DNA from: G965276675 sp965276675
GTDB lineage: Bacteria > Acidobacteriota > Terriglobia > Terriglobales > Acidobacteriaceae
NCBI GenBank assembly: GCA_965276675.1
Contig: OZ255624.1
Span: 62,001 to 126,000, forward strand
Direction: 5' to 3'
DNA length: 64,000 bases
In this document: positions 54,841 through 63,417 of the stretch, one piece after another
Numbering within the stretch: position 1 is the first letter of the stretch
Layout of the letters: every line of letters begins with the position of its first letter
Made by a program: the position numbers and the translations under genes
The notes under the pieces: generated by a model
The model's database searches: none
Told to the model about the DNA's origin: nothing
What the model saw: the letters and a program-made list of their open reading frames with translations, nothing else

Positions 54841-57465
54841 ATGCTCGCGAGGGATACTGGAAACAGGCTCTCTATGGCGACGGATCGTGAACTACTCAGC
54901 CGCATAGGCCGCTCGCCCGGTGGGCGCGCCGGCTACAAGCAGCTTGTCCGCGAACTCGGTCTAGGCGGAGGGCGGGAACGCCGCCTGTTGCTGGAGCAGT
55001 TGGCTCGCATGACCGTGAGCGGCGCTCTGACCAAAGCCGACAGCGAGCAGTGGAGCTTGCCCCGCGCCCGGGCCAACCAGGAGAACCTGATCGCTGGCCG
55101 GCTCGACCTCCACCGCGAGGGCTACGGCTTTGTGCGACCTCAGACCCGGGCCGCCACGGGCGAGGACGACATCTTCATCCCGCCGGGCGAGATTAACGGC
55201 GCCATGCAGCGGGATCAGGTACTGGTGGAGCTAGCCCCGCCGCGCAACGATGGGCGTCGCCACGGGCGAATCGCGCAGATTGTCACCCGGCGCAATCCAA
55301 CCGTTGTTGGGCGCTTCCACTACGCGCGCGGACACCACGTGCAGGGCAACTACGTCGTACCCTTCGACGAGCGCATGACGCAAGCCGTGCTGATCCCCTT
55401 CGGCATGGAACATCCGGCCATGACGGAGAGCGGCACTCCGCACCGTGTACTCGGCAAGCCGGCGCTCCATATGGAAGAGGCGGCGGAAGAACGCGATCTC
55501 GAAAACCTGGTGGTCGATGTCGAGATCACCGAGTGGCCTACGCTGACCAGGCAAGCACGCGGAAGGGTGATTGAAATCCTGGGCGATGCGGATGACTTCG
55601 GCGTGGATGTCGAGATCATGATCCGCAAACACCATCTGCCGCATGTCTTTCCCGAGCAGGTGTTGGCTGAGAGCCGCGCTGTGGCTCACCTCGATCCGGC
55701 TGAGATCGCACGGCGTCGCGATTTCCGCGAGTTGCCCATCGTCACCATCGACGGTGAGACAGCCAAAGATTTCGACGATGCCGTGCTGGTGCGCGAGGCC
55801 GATAGTGGCTATGAGCTGCAGGTGCATATTGCGGATGTTGCGCAGTACGTAACACCTGGCTCCGCGCTCGACCTGGAGGCACGTCTGCGCGGCACATCCG
55901 TGTACTTTCCCGATCGCGCCGTCCCCATGCTCCCCGGCGAGCTGTCGACGAACATCTGCAGTCTGCGCCCCGCCGAAGAGCGCCTGGTGCTCTCCTGTAC
56001 CATGCAGATCTCGGAACGCGGTGAGATTTCCGGCTACGAGGTCTGCGAGGGTGTAATCCGCTCGGCACGCCGCATGACCTACACGCAAGTACACGCGATT
56101 CTCTCCGGCGATGTTGCAATCCGAGCGGAGTTCGCGCCGCTGGTGCCGGAGATCGAGCGCATGTACACGCTCGCGCGCATCCTGAACGGCAAACGCGAGC
56201 GCCGCGGCTCCATCGACTTCGACCTGCCCGAACCGGTGATCCAGTTCGATGCGGGTGGCGCGATGGAGAGCATCGTTCGCTCTGAACGCACCTGGGCGAA
56301 TCGCCTGATTGAAGAGTTCATGCTCTCCGCCAACGAAGCAGTCGCTTCCTGGCTGGAAGACCTGGGTGTTCCGTCGCTCTACCGCATTCACGAGAAGCCG
56401 GAGGCGCGCCGCGTCATCGAATTTGAGGAGGTCGCGGCCAGCTTTGGCTACTCGCTCGGTATCGGCGCTCTGCCGGTCAAGCGGGTGCAGTTCAAGTCGG
56501 AGCGCCGCGAGTTCAAGCAAGGCAACCGCTACGGCCGCCATCACGCCCACCACGGTGCAGGTCCGCGCACCCATGAGATCCCGCAGGAGATTCCCGTGAC
56601 GCCGCGCATGTACCAGAAGCTGGCGGAGCGGATCGCCGGCAAACCGGAAGAGCGCATTCTGGCGCACCTGATGCTGCGCTCGCTCAAGCAGGCCCGCTAC
56701 AGCGAAAAGAACGAGGGTCACTTCGCGCTGGCCGCGCCCACCTACACGCATTTCACCTCGCCCATCCGCCGCTATCCTGACCTGATCGTCCACCGCGTTG
56801 CCAAGGCCGTGCTGCGCGCTGGCGTCCCGGGTGAGGGCAGGCCGGCATTGGGGAGCCAGGCAGCGTTAGGGGACAACCGGGAACCCAGGGGAAGCGCCCT
56901 GCACCACAGGGCCAGCTTTAAAACGCTCGAGCTGGCCAGCAAAGCCGCCCCGTACCCCGAAGCCGAGCTGAGCAGTATTGCGAAGGAGTCCAGCGACGCC
57001 GAGCGGCGCTCCGCCGAGGCAGAGCGCGAACTGCTGGAGTGGAAAAAGGTCAAGTTCATGCAGGACCGCATCGGCGAAGACTTCGATGCGATGGTCATGA
57101 GCGCGACAAAGTACGGCCTCTTCGTGCAGCTGAATGAGCTGTTCATCGACGGTCTGGTGCCGATCGACTCCCTGCACGACGATCACTACATCTACCGGGA
57201 AAGCACACGTCAGATTACCGGCAGCCGCACGGGCAAGCGTTACTCGGTGGGCGACACCGTCCGCGTGGTGCTGGATCGCGTGGATGCAGTGGAGCGTCGG
57301 CTTCAGTTCTCATTGCTGGAGCAAGTGGCGCCGTCAGCCTCGCGGCGTTCTCCCGCAAAGGTGAAGGGGAAAAAGAAGGCGATAACTAAAGAGAAAGAAA
57401 GCGCTGCTCCGGGAAAGAAAGGGAAAGGCCGGGGAAAACACAAAGGCCGGAAGCGCCCGGGTTAA
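54841..57465 (+). CDS. rnr: Ribonuclease R
   Basis: 3'-5' exoribonuclease able to digest structured RNA. 874 residues from ATG 54841 (863 from ATG 54874). An N-terminal helical/winged part (LSRIGRSPGGRAGYKQL) leads to cold-shock domains (GRLDLHREGYGFVRP, DIFIPPGEINGAM) and the catalytic RNB domain with TIDGETAKDFDDAV and HIADVAQYV. THFTSPIRRYPDLIVHR and an S1 domain (FDAMVMSATKYGLFVQL) follow. A Lys/Gly-rich tail ends it. A His-rich loop (RHHAHHGAG, about residue 570) and a longer low-complexity loop (about 660 to 700) are larger than in E. coli. Confidence 0.95.
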   Translation: MLARDTGNRLSMATDRELLSRIGRSPGGRAGYKQLVRELGLGGGRERRLLLEQLARMTVSGALTKADSEQWSLPRARANQENLIAGRLDLHREGYGFVRPQTRAATGEDDIFIPPGEINGAMQRDQVLVELAPPRNDGRRHGRIAQIVTRRNPTVVGRFHYARGHHVQGNYVVPFDERMTQAVLIPFGMEHPAMTESGTPHRVLGKPALHMEEAAEERDLENLVVDVEITEWPTLTRQARGRVIEILGDADDFGVDVEIMIRKHHLPHVFPEQVLAESRAVAHLDPAEIARRRDFRELPIVTIDGETAKDFDDAVLVREADSGYELQVHIADVAQYVTPGSALDLEARLRGTSVYFPDRAVPMLPGELSTNICSLRPAEERLVLSCTMQISERGEISGYEVCEGVIRSARRMTYTQVHAILSGDVAIRAEFAPLVPEIERMYTLARILNGKRERRGSIDFDLPEPVIQFDAGGAMESIVRSERTWANRLIEEFMLSANEAVASWLEDLGVPSLYRIHEKPEARRVIEFEEVAASFGYSLGIGALPVKRVQFKSERREFKQGNRYGRHHAHHGAGPRTHEIPQEIPVTPRMYQKLAERIAGKPEERILAHLMLRSLKQARYSEKNEGHFALAAPTYTHFTSPIRRYPDLIVHRVAKAVLRAGVPGEGRPALGSQAALGDNREPRGSALHHRASFKTLELASKAAPYPEAELSSIAKESSDAERRSAEAERELLEWKKVKFMQDRIGEDFDAMVMSATKYGLFVQLNELFIDGLVPIDSLHDDHYIYRESTRQITGSRTGKRYSVGDTVRVVLDRVDAVERRLQFSLLEQVAPSASRRSPAKVKGKKKAITKEKESAAPGKKGKGRGKHKGRKRPG

Positions 57466-57487
57466 ATGTGCGCGGGAACAGATCGGC

Positions 57488-57781
57488 TCAGCTCGCTTCT
57501 GTCTTACCCATGGCCCATGCCACCCCGTAGATCGCAGCTCCATACAAGAGCACATTGAGGCCACCACCGAGGATAGGCTGCAGAATCTTGTAATCGAAGG
57601 TGTCCGCGCGCACATCGCCCATTACCACAAAGGTGATCTTGTAGCCGGGATAGATCAAGTACTTCACGTAGTCGAGCGCGGGTAAGTGCGCAGCCATCCA
57701 CGGCATCCGCGCCACTATCTCCAGAAGTGTGATCGGCACCACGAACACCGCTGCCCACTTCAGCGCTCTTTGAAAGGTCAC
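57488..57781 (-). CDS. Small membrane protein, unknown family
   Basis: 97 residues from GTG 57781, which overlaps the TGA of the upstream gene as GTGA. Two or three hydrophobic segments (WAAVFVVPITLLEIVA, ITFVVMGDV, LNVLLYGAAIYGVAWAMG). No family recognised. Confidence 0.7.
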   Translation of the reverse strand: MTFQRALKWAAVFVVPITLLEIVARMPWMAAHLPALDYVKYLIYPGYKITFVVMGDVRADTFDYKILQPILGGGLNVLLYGAAIYGVAWAMGKTEAS

Positions 57782-58038
57782 CGGCGCGATTCCTCATCCC
57801 GGCTACGCTCCGTAAGCTGCTCGCCTGTAAGGTCGAGCAAGGCGCCGGGCCGCTCGACACGCTTGCGCTGCTGCGCCAGGTTGTAGAAGAAGAGGCCGCC
57901 ACGCAATACCAGAACGCCCAGAAGAGCCACAACCAGCCCCCACTGCGTGTGCCCCTTTCCATGCAGCAGCCAAAACAATGCTGCCAGCAGCACGATTACA
58001 AATAGAACGAATGACGCCGTATTCGCCTGACTCTTCAT
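57778..58038 (-). CDS. Small two-helix membrane protein
   Basis: 86 residues from ATG 58038 (an open frame extends to 58167, but that N-terminus looks non-coding). Two membrane helices (FVLFVIVLLAALFWLLHG; WGLVVALLGVLVLRGGLFF) and a charged C-terminus with many Arg/Glu (LTERSRDEESRR). Overlaps the next gene by 4 nt, so the pair is probably translated together. Function unknown. Confidence 0.7.
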   Translation of the reverse strand: MKSQANTASFVLFVIVLLAALFWLLHGKGHTQWGLVVALLGVLVLRGGLFFYNLAQQRKRVERPGALLDLTGEQLTERSRDEESRR

Positions 58039-58230
58039 GCCAACACTGTAGACCACTTTTACAGATCGCTGCCGGCCCTCGTGTATGAGCCTGCAATTGT
58101 TCCGGAACTCTTGCCTGCTCGGAGCAACGCTACTGCCGTTTTTCGAGAGCCAAGGGCGTCCGGACATGACTCATGGGATCACTTTAACGATATTCGGAAC
58201 CTCAGTATCGCAGCTTGCGTAATATCCGGC

Positions 58231-59268
58231 ATGAGATGGGTCTCGCTCGTCGTCGCCGTGCTCTTGGCGCTTGTCCCGGTCGTTGCCCGTGCACAAAGCC
58301 TGCTCCCGGCAATGGAGGGAGCAATTCAAGCAGGTAAGTTCCAAAAGATCGGCAGTATCCTGATCGAGCAAGACGGACACCTTGTCTACGAGCACTACTT
58401 CGAGGGCGACGCATCGACTCTTCGGGATACGCGGTCGGCGACAAAGACCATCACGTCGATCCTAACTGGCATCGCGATCGACGAGCACAAAATCCCCAGC
58501 GTCTCCACGCCGCTCCTGTCTTTTTTCCCGAGACGCACCATGCAAAACCCTGACCCGCGCAAAGCGAAGATTACTCTCGAAGACCTGCTCACCATGAGTT
58601 CGCCACTCGAGTGCGACGACTGGAACGACTTTTCGCGCGGCAATGAAGAGCGCATGTACGTGGTGGAGGACTGGACACAGTTTGCCCTTGACCTGCCGAT
58701 CCGGGGTTTTCCCCGCTACCCCGGTGATACACCCCCTAAGTACGGGCGACGCTTCAGTTATTGCACGGCGGGTGCGTTCCTAATGGGCGAGGTTCTCAAG
58801 CAGGCGACCGGTGAGCCAGCCGACGTTTATGCGCAGCAGAAGCTCTTCGGCGCGCTCGGCATCCACGACGCGCAATGGGTTTACTCTCCGCTCGGTCTAC
58901 CGCAGACGGGTGGTGGTCTCCGCTTGACCAGCTCCGACCTCCTAAAGATCGCGGAGCTCTGCCGTCAGAACGGCAAGATCAATGGTAGACAGATCGTCAG
59001 CGCAAAATGGGTGCGCGCCTCCACCGCACCGCACGCCCAGATCGACGAGGAAACCGAGTACGGCTACTTCTGGTGGCTCAAATCCTTTAAGGCTAACGGC
59101 AGATCCTATCCGGCGTGGTTCATGAGCGGCAACGGCGGCAACAAAGTGGTGGTCGTGTCTTCGCTTCGGCTGTCCGTAGTCATTACAAGCACCAACTTCA
59201 ACACACGCGGCATGCACCAGCAAACAGAGAAGCTCCTCACCGACTACATCCTGCCATCGTTTTCCTAA
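58231..59268 (+). CDS. Beta-lactamase-fold serine hydrolase, secreted
   Basis: 345 residues from ATG 58231. Signal peptide WVSLVVAVLLALVPVVARAQ. Class C/esterase-type fold with SxxK in RSATKTITS and a tyrosine motif RFSYCTAGAFLMG. The third motif, normally KTG-like, reads as GNGGNKVVV, as in several esterase-like members. Likely an esterase, amidase or peptidase rather than a drug-hydrolysing enzyme. Confidence 0.87.
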   Translation: MRWVSLVVAVLLALVPVVARAQSLLPAMEGAIQAGKFQKIGSILIEQDGHLVYEHYFEGDASTLRDTRSATKTITSILTGIAIDEHKIPSVSTPLLSFFPRRTMQNPDPRKAKITLEDLLTMSSPLECDDWNDFSRGNEERMYVVEDWTQFALDLPIRGFPRYPGDTPPKYGRRFSYCTAGAFLMGEVLKQATGEPADVYAQQKLFGALGIHDAQWVYSPLGLPQTGGGLRLTSSDLLKIAELCRQNGKINGRQIVSAKWVRASTAPHAQIDEETEYGYFWWLKSFKANGRSYPAWFMSGNGGNKVVVVSSLRLSVVITSTNFNTRGMHQQTEKLLTDYILPSFS

Positions 59269-59290
59269 TCCAGCTTGTTTGGAAGCGGTG

Positions 59291-60340
59291 TTAGAGAGGC
59301 GAGCTTGCCTCGATGATCGAAACCGATTCTCCCGCCACCGGGAGGATGCTTCGACACTCGAATCCGGCACTGCTCAGTAGCGCCCTCCACTCCATTGCGC
59401 TGCGCTCTTTGCCCCCGGTGACGGCGAGCATGTTCAGGTCGCTCATAAAGCGAAGCTCCAGCTCAGGGTCGGCATGGTCAACGACATCCGGCAGCACGAA
59501 TTCGATAACGAGCAGACGGCCCTCCGCCGGCAGGACGGCCCGGCAGTTACGAAGGATCTGGATCGCCACTTCATCCTTGTAGCCGTGAAGAACGTGCTTG
59601 AGCATGTAGACGTCGGCCCCAGGCGGGATGGCGGTGCACAGGTCGGCCGGGAGCAGGTCGCAGCGTGCGGCAAGCCCCTCGGTTTCCAAACGCGCCTTTG
59701 GCCTGTCGATGGACTCCTGGCGGTCGACCAGCATCCCGTGCAGGCTGGGGAAGGCTGTGAGGACTGCGGAGATCAGTGCGCCTCCGCCCCCTCCAAGGTC
59801 GGCGGCCACGCGGTAACGGGAGAAGTCCCACGCCTGCGCGATACGCATGTAGTCCTCCGCGGGGGCGGTACCCATGACAGCGCGAAAGATGGCTCCGGCA
59901 TCCGGGTCTTGGGACCAGCGCGAGGCAATGCCCTCGCGCTGCATGATCTTCATGGCGCTCTCACCGGTCCTGACACACTCGGTCAGGTGCGACCAGTTGT
60001 CAGCAAGCAGGTCTGCCCAGAACACAACGGCGGCCCATTCCGAATGGGGATCATCCTTCCGTAGCGGCTCGCCAAGCGGGGTCAAAACGAAGCGCTCCAG
60101 CCCAGTTTCCGCCACGACGCCGCAACTGGCCAGGGCACGCAGCAGACGGTGGAACGAGGCAGGTTCGGCGTGGCAGAGATTGGCCAGTTCCCCGACAGTC
60201 CGCTCATCGCCTGCCAAAGCGTCCGCAACGCCCAGACGCGCGGCCGCGCACAGCATGCAGCTGCGGGCGTAGCCCATGGCCATACTGGTGAGCGTGGTGT
60301 TGTTCACCACATTTCCAATGGCTCCTCTGATTTCCGGCAT
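59291..60340 (-). CDS. SAM-dependent O-methyltransferase, plant/fungal COMT-like family
   Basis: 349 residues from ATG 60340, with GGAGG 7 nt upstream. An N-terminal dimerisation/winged-helix part (AARLGVADALAGDERTVGELA, FHRLLRALASCGVV) precedes a SAM domain with AADLGGGGGALISAVL, MLVDRQE, ADVYMLKHVLHGYKD and a catalytic-type His in the last motif. Family members methylate hydroxyls of phenolics and polyketides. No biosynthetic cluster is adjacent. Confidence 0.9.
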   Translation of the reverse strand: MPEIRGAIGNVVNNTTLTSMAMGYARSCMLCAAARLGVADALAGDERTVGELANLCHAEPASFHRLLRALASCGVVAETGLERFVLTPLGEPLRKDDPHSEWAAVVFWADLLADNWSHLTECVRTGESAMKIMQREGIASRWSQDPDAGAIFRAVMGTAPAEDYMRIAQAWDFSRYRVAADLGGGGGALISAVLTAFPSLHGMLVDRQESIDRPKARLETEGLAARCDLLPADLCTAIPPGADVYMLKHVLHGYKDEVAIQILRNCRAVLPAEGRLLVIEFVLPDVVDHADPELELRFMSDLNMLAVTGGKERSAMEWRALLSSAGFECRSILPVAGESVSIIEASSPL

Positions 60341-60529
60341 CTTCGTCCTCCTGGCATCAGCATAGACTTTGGAGCCAGCATAGACCGTCCGTGGGTCGAA
60401 CAGGCACATCCGTTAAATGGATTCCCGGCAAGTGCCGCTTCCTTATCAACAGCCTGACCCGAGGGGCTGGCAGACACAACTTCGTCACCGGCACATATTT
60501 CGTTACAATCGGGGGAGACGCGAGTCTAC

Positions 60530-61276
60530 ATGCATATGCGCTCCCCATCCCCTCTTTGTCGTGGCCTGGCCGTGGCCACTGCCGTCCTATTCGCGGCAGT
60601 GGCTGCGCATGGGCAGTTCGCCAACCCTCAGCAGGCGCCGACTACATCCGTGCACGATGCCTCCGCGCTGCATCCGCCCCCAGGAGCGCGCGTGGCCATC
60701 GTTGAGTTCGAGGATATGGAGTGTCCGGACTGCGCCCGGCAGAACCCAACACTGAAGGCCGCGGCGGCGCAGTACCACATTCCGTGGATCCGGCATGACT
60801 TCCCGCTACCGCAGCACGGCTGGAGCTTTGAGGCTGCCGTCAATGCTCGATGGTTTGATACCAAATCAAAGAAGTTAGGCGATGAGTACCGCGACGCCAT
60901 CTTTGCCAACCAGCGCTCCATTACGGTCCTTAACTCGGATGGCATGACGGAAAACGGCAATGCAGGCTTAGCCAACCTCCGCAATTTCACGCAAAAGTTT
61001 GCGAGCGATCACAATATCGCCCTGCCGTTTGTAGTGGATCCGCAGAAAAAGCTGGCCGCCGAGGTCAAAGCAGACTATGCGCTAGGCCAGCGCACCGGTA
61101 TTGAACACACGCCCACCATATGGATCGTGACCAACCAGACCAAAGCTGCGCCGTTCGTCGAGGTCGTGGACCGGGACCGGCTCTACTCGTTGATTGAAGA
61201 GGCGCAGGCGGAGACCAAGAGCTCTCCCACGCACGCGACTGTCGCTCATAACGCGACTGGGGCCCACAAGAAGTAG
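60530..61276 (+). CDS. DsbA-like thioredoxin-fold protein, periplasmic
   Basis: 248 residues. Signal peptide (GLAVATAVLFAAVAAHG), then a thioredoxin fold with redox motif CPDC in EFEDMECPDCARQN, an inserted helical domain (residues about 95 to 190) and the cis-proline in IEHTPTIWIV. The unusual CPDC centre is found in DsbA/DsbG-like proteins of this phylum's relatives and suggests a disulfide oxidase or isomerase. The tail is His/Ala/Thr-rich. Confidence 0.87.
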   Translation: MHMRSPSPLCRGLAVATAVLFAAVAAHGQFANPQQAPTTSVHDASALHPPPGARVAIVEFEDMECPDCARQNPTLKAAAAQYHIPWIRHDFPLPQHGWSFEAAVNARWFDTKSKKLGDEYRDAIFANQRSITVLNSDGMTENGNAGLANLRNFTQKFASDHNIALPFVVDPQKKLAAEVKADYALGQRTGIEHTPTIWIVTNQTKAAPFVEVVDRDRLYSLIEEAQAETKSSPTHATVAHNATGAHKK

Positions 61277-61303
61277 TCTGCAGTTGTTTTGCTGGCGAGC
61301 GGG

Positions 61304-61822
61304 CTACTCGACAATCGCCAGCACCTGTCCAGAGGCGACCGCTTCTCCTGGCGCGACGCGCACCTCTATGACCCGCCCGGCCTTAGGCGCCTTGAGCTCG
61401 TTCTGCATCTTCATCGCCTCGATCACCAGTACGCCTTGCTGCGCCTCGACCTCTGTACCGATTTCCACCAGAACGCGCACCACGCGACCGGGCATGGAGG
61501 CCTTGATTGCAACGGCCCCATCCGCCGATTGGGAGTTGGCCCGGCGCGCTTTGAGTGAGCGGGGATCATTCAATCGATAGCGGTGTTCGCGGCCATCCAC
61601 CGTGATAGCCCGCCCCTCCGTCGTGGGGTCTACGGGGGAGCGCTCCAGTGTGCAGCGGTAGGACCGGCCATCGATCAAGAGGGAGAGCAGCCCCGGCTGT
61701 AGCAGCCGCGCGTCTGCGTTGATTGAAACGCCATTTAGCGCGACTGTGTAGCTGCCCTCGGCCTTGCCCGGCGTTAGCTCCACTTTGATCAACTGGCCAT
61801 CGATCTCGAGGCTTACGATCAC
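61304..61822 (-). CDS. Biotin carboxyl carrier protein of an acyl-CoA carboxylase
   Basis: 172 residues from GTG 61822. C-terminal biotinyl domain with EAMKMQNEL (biotin on Lys) after MPGRVVRVLVEIGTEV. The N-terminal half has a beta-rich region (VSLEIDGQLIKVEL) like the non-biotin part of acyl-CoA carboxylase alpha chains. GTG overlaps the biotin carboxylase stop as GTGA, so the two are a split alpha chain. Confidence 0.93.
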   Translation of the reverse strand: MIVSLEIDGQLIKVELTPGKAEGSYTVALNGVSINADARLLQPGLLSLLIDGRSYRCTLERSPVDPTTEGRAITVDGREHRYRLNDPRSLKARRANSQSADGAVAIKASMPGRVVRVLVEIGTEVEAQQGVLVIEAMKMQNELKAPKAGRVIEVRVAPGEAVASGQVLAIVE

Positions 61823-63324
61823 TGGCGCAGTGCCTCCCGCCGTGCCGCAGAGCGCCATCGTGCAGCTTCTGCCGTCACCGGGGTGTTCGCCGTCTGCGGT
61901 TTCGCTTCCAGCACTTCGAAGAGTGCGGCAGCCGTGGGTGGGACTCCACTCTCCTCCGCCGGGGCTTCGGGCTTTTCCTTCGAAAGTAGCCGATCCAGAT
62001 ATCCGGTGTCGATCCGTGCCGCCCTGAAGTCACCATCGTTCAAAATGCGCTTAAAAAGCTGCAAATTGGTGCGAATACCGCCGATTACGTACTCATCGAG
62101 CGCTCGCGTCATGCGCGCAATTGCGGCCTCCCGCGTGGGGCCATACGCGATCAGCTTGGAGAGCATGGGATCGTATTCCATGGGCACCACCCAGCCCTCG
62201 TACACGCCTCCATCCTCGCGGATCCCTGGGCCGCCCGGCTGGATCAACTGTGTGATTTTGCCGGGCGATGGGAAGAACTGATTGTCTGGGTCTTCGGCAT
62301 AGATGCGGCATTCGATGGCGTGCCCGCGAAGGAAGACATCCTCCTGCGTGAGCGGAAGAGGCCGCCCCTCCGCAACCAGAATCTGCAGGTGCACAAGATC
62401 CAGACCGGTCACCAGCTCGGTCACCGGATGCTCCACCTGGAGGCGGGTATTCATCTCCAAGAAATAAAAGTTTTGCTCCTGGTCCACTAGGAACTCGACA
62501 GTGCCGGCGTTGGTGTAGCCCGCGGCCTGAGCCAGCCGGCATGCGGCCTCCCCCATGCGCCTGCGCAGCTGGGGGTTAACAACCGCTGAGGGTGCCTCCT
62601 CGATCACTTTCTGGTGGCGCCGCTGTACGGAGCACTCGCGCTCGCCCAGATAGAGCGCGTTCCCGTGCTCATCGGCCAGAACCTGTATCTCGATGTGCCG
62701 AGGACGTTCAATGAGCTTTTCCAGATACACTTCGTCGGAGCCAAAGGCCCGCGCCGCTTCGCTCTGGGCACTCTCGTAAGCGGAGGGCAACTCTTCGGGC
62801 AGGAAGATCGCCCGCATACCTTTGCCGCCCCCGCCCGCCGCAGCCTTCAGCATCACGGGATAACCGATCTCGTCCGCAACCTGGAGCGCCTCCCCAACGG
62901 AGGTGAGCCCGCGCACCGACCCGGGCGTGCGCGGCATTCCAGCACGATCCGCGGCTTGCCGGGCCTGTGTCTTCGATCCCAGCGCGCGCATGGCCTCCGG
63001 GGGCGGTCCGATGAACTTGATGCCGGCGCGTCCACACATTTCAGCGAAATCTGCGTTTTCGGAGAGAAACCCGTAGCCAGGGTGGATGGCGTCCGCACCA
63101 GACTGCCGGGCAGCCTCTAAAACCAGGTCGCCTCGTAGATACGATTCAGCGGAAGGAGGCAGTCCCAGCCGGTATGCCTGGTCGGCATGGAGGACGTGAA
63201 GCGAGGCGCGATCCGCGTCAGAGTAAACCGCAACTGTGGCAATCCCGAGTTCACGGCACGCTCTGATGATGCGTAATGCAATCTCGCCACGGTTGGCGAT
63301 CAGAATTTTACGAAGGGTGGGCAC
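61819..63324 (-). CDS. accC: Biotin carboxylase subunit of an acyl-CoA carboxylase
   Basis: ATP-dependent carboxylation of biotin. 501 residues from GTG 63324. ATP-grasp motifs: ILIANRGEIALRIIRACRELG, HPGYGFLSENADFAE, MLKAAAGGGGKGMR, GERECSVQRRHQKVIEEAP, FYFLEMNTRLQVEHPVTE, then GHAIECRIYAEDP. A Pro/Ala-rich C-terminal extension (about 55 residues) follows the domain. With the adjacent carrier protein it resembles propionyl- or methylcrotonyl-CoA carboxylase alpha; no carboxyltransferase gene is in the window. Confidence 0.93.
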   Translation of the reverse strand: MPTLRKILIANRGEIALRIIRACRELGIATVAVYSDADRASLHVLHADQAYRLGLPPSAESYLRGDLVLEAARQSGADAIHPGYGFLSENADFAEMCGRAGIKFIGPPPEAMRALGSKTQARQAADRAGMPRTPGSVRGLTSVGEALQVADEIGYPVMLKAAAGGGGKGMRAIFLPEELPSAYESAQSEAARAFGSDEVYLEKLIERPRHIEIQVLADEHGNALYLGERECSVQRRHQKVIEEAPSAVVNPQLRRRMGEAACRLAQAAGYTNAGTVEFLVDQEQNFYFLEMNTRLQVEHPVTELVTGLDLVHLQILVAEGRPLPLTQEDVFLRGHAIECRIYAEDPDNQFFPSPGKITQLIQPGGPGIREDGGVYEGWVVPMEYDPMLSKLIAYGPTREAAIARMTRALDEYVIGGIRTNLQLFKRILNDGDFRAARIDTGYLDRLLSKEKPEAPAEESGVPPTAAALFEVLEAKPQTANTPVTAEAARWRSAARREALRQ

Positions 63325-63417
63325 GTGGCGGGTGGATGTTAGATATTCACTGGATTCAAAACGAAGCCCCCGGCAAAAGCGAGGGCTCACCATTCAAGCG
63401 ATGCGGTGCTGCTGGAT

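Noticed and set aside
55231..56793. 520-codon minus-strand open frame inside rnr
   Set aside because: Shadow of the RNase R reading frame with no domain pattern; rnr motifs are complete on the plus strand.
57488..58038. A toxin-antitoxin pair, suggested by two tiny overlapping genes
   Set aside because: Both products are membrane proteins without toxin or DNA-binding motifs.
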